From assembly GCA_965659945.1 (NCBI GenBank), contig CBFHYJ010000009.1, positions 1 to 43,683 on the forward strand: 43,683 nt of DNA. Direction: 5' to 3'. Source of the DNA: VMDJ01 sp965659945. GTDB taxonomy: Bacteria; Pseudomonadota; Gammaproteobacteria; Chromatiales; Chromatiaceae. A program made the position numbers and the translations under genes. Of this stretch, positions 40,948 to 43,683 are shown in pieces. The notes beneath the pieces are model-generated. The model made no database searches. It worked only from the letters and a program-made list of their open reading frames with translations, and was not told where the DNA came from. Every line of letters begins with the position of its first letter. Positions within the stretch are counted from its first letter, which is position 1.

Positions 40948-42216
40948 GTGTCCGCTAAGTCGCTCGAGCAATGGCTCGATTGGCAACTCGAACTTCATAC
41001 CAAAGAAATTGACCTTGGCCTCAATCGGGTGTCACGTGTGTGGCGAGCGATGGGAACGCCTGCTATTGCTGATAAAGTGATTACCGTTGCCGGGACTAAC
41101 GGCAAAGGATCAACCGTCGCCTTTTGTGAAGCGATTTATCACGCAGCGGGTTATCGTGTTGGGTGTTATACCTCGCCGCATCTACTGCGTTATAACGAGC
41201 GCATCCGCTTAGATCATCAACTGGCTAGCGACGAACAAATTGTTTCTGCGTTTGAAGCGATTGATCAAGCCCGTGGCGAGATTCCTTTAACCTATTTTGA
41301 ATTTGGCACTTTGGCTGCATTGTGGCTGATGGCGCAAAGCCGGATGGAGATCGCTATCTTGGAGGTGGGTTTGGGTGGTCGTTTAGATGCGGTGAACATC
41401 ATCGATGCCGATGTCGCGGTGATCACCAGTATTGGCTTAGACCACATGGACTGGTTGGGTAATTCGATCGACAAGATTGGGTTCGAAAAAGCTGGTGTGA
41501 TGCGCAAAGGTCATCCTGCAGTGCTTGCGGCGAAAGACTTACCGTCGAGTGTTAAAACGCATGCCGATAAGATGGGTGCACCGACCTTTACGATGGGTGA
41601 GCAATATCACTTTGAACAAAGCGCTGGAGGCTGGAGCTGGCAAGGTCAAGCACGAGTGCGTCGAGCGCTGCCGTTGCCAAGCATGCGCGGTAGTGTGCAA
41701 CTTCAAAATGCTGCCGCGGCATTACAGGTTGTTGAGTTGCTCGAAGAGACTTTTCCCGTGGATCAAAATGCTGCCAAAAGCGGTTTGATAGATGCCAAGG
41801 TCTTTGGTCGTTTCGATATCTATCAGCACAAGGCGCGATTTGTGGTGGATGTAGGGCACAACCCAGAGGCGGTCGGTCATTTGGCATCACATCTTGGTGA
41901 TTTATTTGTGCCCGGTAAAGTTCACGCTGTTGTCGGAATGCTGAAAGATAAATCGATTGCCGAAACCTTAGCGGTTATAGCTCCCCGGATAGAACAATGG
42001 CACTTGCTTGATTTGAGCGATAACCCACGGGGCGCAAGTGCCGAGCGTCTTGCGGAATTTTTGCCGGCAGAATCTGATAAGCAGGCATATTCATCAGTTA
42101 AAGATGCCCTGGATGCGCTTGATGCGGAGTTGAGTAGCGATGATTTGGTGGTGGTTTTTGGCTCCTTCGTAACGGTGGGTGCGACACTGGAATGGTTGGG
42201 CGAAATGCCTGCCTAA
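40948..42216 (+). CDS. folC: Bifunctional dihydrofolate / folylpolyglutamate synthase
   Basis: ATP-dependent Mur-ligase-type enzyme that adds glutamate to dihydropteroate and to folates. The 422-residue protein has the P-loop GTNGKGST at residues 49-56, then YTSPHLLRYNERIRL, the EVGLGGRLDAVNIIDADVAVIT and SIGLDHMDWLG blocks, and a C-terminal ligase domain with DVGHNPEA. It starts with GTG one base after the accD stop, suggesting coupling. It probably shares a transcript with accD; a promoter candidate for the next gene lies just after its stop. Confidence 0.96.
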   Translation: MSAKSLEQWLDWQLELHTKEIDLGLNRVSRVWRAMGTPAIADKVITVAGTNGKGSTVAFCEAIYHAAGYRVGCYTSPHLLRYNERIRLDHQLASDEQIVSAFEAIDQARGEIPLTYFEFGTLAALWLMAQSRMEIAILEVGLGGRLDAVNIIDADVAVITSIGLDHMDWLGNSIDKIGFEKAGVMRKGHPAVLAAKDLPSSVKTHADKMGAPTFTMGEQYHFEQSAGGWSWQGQARVRRALPLPSMRGSVQLQNAAAALQVVELLEETFPVDQNAAKSGLIDAKVFGRFDIYQHKARFVVDVGHNPEAVGHLASHLGDLFVPGKVHAVVGMLKDKSIAETLAVIAPRIEQWHLLDLSDNPRGASAERLAEFLPAESDKQAYSSVKDALDALDAELSSDDLVVVFGSFVTVGATLEWLGEMPA

Positions 42217-42218
42217 TC

Positions 42219-42228
42219 TGGGTATACT
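42219..42228 (+). promoter_or_regulatory. Candidate -10 element for the SPOR-domain gene
   Basis: TATACT (42223-42228) with TG upstream lies 29 bases before the GTG start at 42258. No -35 is evident. Confidence 0.4.
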
Positions 42229-42257
42229 GAATTCATCAATTAGTAGGGTAGTTCATT

Positions 42258-42770
42258 GTGGATCAAACACTTAAACAACGTCTTGTCGGTGCAGCGGTTC
42301 TGGCTGCTCTCGTGGTGATTTTTGTGCCGATGTTGGTCGGTGAACCTGATGAGCGTGTCATCGAAAAACCGGTGATTGCTGAGCCTCCCAAAATCGAGCC
42401 ATTTGCTTCTGAGTTGTTATCTCAAGAAGTGTTGATGCCTGAGCGTATCAAGCCAGCCGAAGTGGATTTGACAGATGCTAAAGCGCCTTTAGCCGAGGCA
42501 AAGCCGGTTGTGAAACGACCCAAAGTGGGTATCGAGGCATGGGTTGTGCAAGTGGGTAAGTTTTCGAATCGTGAGAATGCGCAGAAGCTTGTCGCAAGCT
42601 TACGTAAGGCAGATATGCAGACGCCGGATCCTGAGGAAGAGACGATTGCGGGTAAGACATCATATCGCGTGATCGTGGGTCCATTCCTGAAGAAAACGCG
42701 TGCTGAAGGTCTGGTTGAGAAGATTCGTAAAATCTCTGGCACAAAGGCGTTTGTCACTAGCTTTCAATAG
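42258..42770 (+). CDS. dedD: SPOR-domain cell-division protein (DedD-like)
   Basis: Small inner-membrane protein of 170 residues that likely gathers at the septum. One N-terminal helix at about residues 9-26 (LVGAAVLAALVVIFVPMLVG) is followed by a Pro/Glu/Lys-rich periplasmic linker and a C-terminal SPOR domain from about residue 93 (WVVQVGKFSNRENAQKLVASL ... YRVIVGPFLKKTRAEGL), which binds denuded glycan strands. The start is GTG 42258. Position between folC and cvpA is exactly that of dedD in E. coli and its Pseudomonas counterpart. Confidence 0.93.
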   Translation: MDQTLKQRLVGAAVLAALVVIFVPMLVGEPDERVIEKPVIAEPPKIEPFASELLSQEVLMPERIKPAEVDLTDAKAPLAEAKPVVKRPKVGIEAWVVQVGKFSNRENAQKLVASLRKADMQTPDPEEETIAGKTSYRVIVGPFLKKTRAEGLVEKIRKISGTKAFVTSFQ

Positions 42771-42782
42771 GTCATTTAGCCC

Positions 42783-42810
42783 TTCGCACTGCGCCAAGCT
42801 CTGATAAGAT
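42783..42810 (+). promoter_or_regulatory. Candidate promoter of cvpA-purF
   Basis: TTCGCA (42783-42788) is spaced 16 bases from TAAGAT (42805-42810), which also has a TGA extension just upstream. It lies 35 bases before the cvpA ATG. No PurR-type palindrome was recognised around it. Confidence 0.45.
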
Positions 42811-42845
42811 TGCGCCTTTCTTCATGAACCATTAGGAACTTCTCG

Positions 42846-43367
42846 ATGCCTTGGCTCGATTACGCGCTGATCGCCATCTTGGTCGTTTCAACTCTGATCA
42901 GTCTTGCTCGTGGCTTTGTCCGCGAAGCTTTCTCTTTAGCTATCTGGATTGTGGCTTTTTGGATCGCTTGGACCTTTTTCCGCGAACTGGCGTTTCAATT
43001 TGAATCCTATGTCGATTCGCCAACCGTCCGATTAGGTGTGTCGTTTGCGCTCTTGATGATCGCAGCGCTGTTGATCGGCGGCATGGTTAACTACCTTTTA
43101 ATCCAACTCATTGAAAAAACGGGTATGAGCGGTACGGATCGCTTTATCGGCATGATCTTTGGCGTTGCACGTGGTGTATTGGTGATTTCGGTTTTGGTGT
43201 TGTTGTCAGGCCTGACAACCTTGCCAAAAGAAGCTTTTTGGACTGAGTCGCAGCTCATTCCTTATTTCCAAGAAATTGCTTTTTGGTTACGTGACTTATT
43301 ACCGCAAGAGTACGCGGAGTATTTTCGATACACAGCTGTTGAATCATCCTTGAGGGAGATCGCCTAA
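42846..43367 (+). CDS. cvpA: Colicin V production protein homologue CvpA
   Basis: Inner-membrane protein of 173 residues with about four hydrophobic segments (roughly 6-22, 27-45, 64-88 and 102-124). The start MPWLDYALIAILVVSTLISLARGFVREAFSL and the middle GTDRFIGMIFGVARGVLV are strong CvpA family marks. Its molecular role is poorly understood; it was first linked with colicin V export and later with envelope stress and biofilm. AGGA at 42834-42837 supports the ATG. It is followed by purF one base after its stop, as in E. coli. Confidence 0.95.
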   Translation: MPWLDYALIAILVVSTLISLARGFVREAFSLAIWIVAFWIAWTFFRELAFQFESYVDSPTVRLGVSFALLMIAALLIGGMVNYLLIQLIEKTGMSGTDRFIGMIFGVARGVLVISVLVLLSGLTTLPKEAFWTESQLIPYFQEIAFWLRDLLPQEYAEYFRYTAVESSLREIA

Positions 43368-43368
43368 A

Positions 43369-43683
43369 ATGTGTGGCATCGTTGGCATTGTTAGCAACCA
43401 GCCCGTTAACCAAGAGCTATACGATGCGCTGCTCGTTTTGCAGCACCGTGGCCAAGATGCAGCAGGTATTGTGACTTGCGAAGGCGATCGTCTTAACTTA
43501 CGTAAAGATAATGGCTTCGCGCGTGACGTATTCGATACTGAACACATGCTTAAATTACGCGGCAATATGGGTATCGCGCACGTGCGTTATCCAACCGCGG
43601 GTAGTAGTTCATCTGCCGAGGCGCAGCCTTTCTATGTGAATTCACCTTACGGCATTACCTTGGCGCACAACGGCAATCTGACC
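43369..43683 (+). CDS. purF: Amidophosphoribosyltransferase (3' part outside window)
   Basis: First enzyme of purine synthesis, making 5-phosphoribosylamine from PRPP and glutamine. Only the first 105 codons are present and the frame is open to the window end. The N-terminus MCGIVGIVSNQPVNQELYDA gives the Ntn-type glutaminase nucleophile Cys2 (exposed after Met removal); LQHRGQDAAGIVT, IAHVRYPTAGSS and LAHNGNLT are glutaminase signatures. It starts one base after the cvpA stop, so it should be cotranscribed with it. Identity is secure despite truncation by the window edge. Confidence 0.97.
   Translation, partial: MCGIVGIVSNQPVNQELYDALLVLQHRGQDAAGIVTCEGDRLNLRKDNGFARDVFDTEHMLKLRGNMGIAHVRYPTAGSSSSAEAQPFYVNSPYGITLAHNGNLT

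Noticed and set aside
1..43683. CRISPR arrays, insertion sequences, integrases, prophage or defence genes
   Set aside because: No direct-repeat arrays, transposase, integrase or nuclease-type genes were seen; the window is mostly core metabolism and envelope genes.

Overview
The window reads as a stretch of chromosome from a free-living gammaproteobacterium with roughly balanced base composition. The evidence is gene content and order. pheS-pheT-ihfA-merR-tRNA-Pro lies at the left. LysR/leuC-leuD-leuB-asd-fimV-truA-trpF-trpB-trpA-accD-folC-dedD-cvpA-purF lies at the right, closely resembling the block known from Pseudomonas and relatives. FimV, the CvpA/PurF pair and the three-gene transhydrogenase fit this; the genus cannot be fixed from the sequence alone. 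There are no insertion sequences, integrases, CRISPR arrays or rRNA genes, and no gene-free stretch longer than about 180 bases.

Layout. 1-4284: translation and nucleoid operon (pheS partial, pheT, ihfA, MerR-like regulator), then tRNA-Pro(GGG) with a terminator. 4348-6587: gabD overlapped by a HAD phosphatase. 6768-9617: split proton-pumping transhydrogenase pntAA-pntAB-pntB ending in a strong terminator. 9627-13505: RNA helicase hrpA. 13561-15121: tightly overlapped YchJ / DUF938 methyltransferase / thioredoxin-like trio. 15181-18444: the most accessory-looking part, with an AT-rich secreted EF-hand hydrolase, a small conserved protein, a PsiE-like membrane protein coupled to an unknown protein, a Pro/Gln-tailed membrane protein and an unknown two-TM protein. 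18530-30096: envelope and efflux genes (ABC exporter, M23 peptidase, TolC-like channel, MFS, membrane fusion protein, RND pump) with aroC in the middle and a LysR regulator at the end. 30194-43683: leucine biosynthesis plus asd, FimV, pseudouridine synthase, the last three tryptophan steps, accD, folC, SPOR protein, cvpA and the start of purF.

How the genes work together. The right half couples amino-acid biosynthesis (Leu, Asp-family, Trp) to fatty-acid, folate and purine entry steps. aroC feeds chorismate to the trp and folate pathways. The TolC-like channel, fusion protein and RND pump could form one tripartite efflux machine although split by aroC and the MFS gene. The LysR gene is divergent from leuC and shares a short intergenic region with a dyad operator candidate.

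I found no clear previously undescribed system. The best leads are small: the EF-hand/dienelactone-hydrolase fusion, the small unknown genes at 16165-18444, a near-perfect palindrome over the pntAA ribosome binding site, twin 16-base gene overlaps, and two genes (hrpA, fimV) starting almost directly after terminator hairpins.
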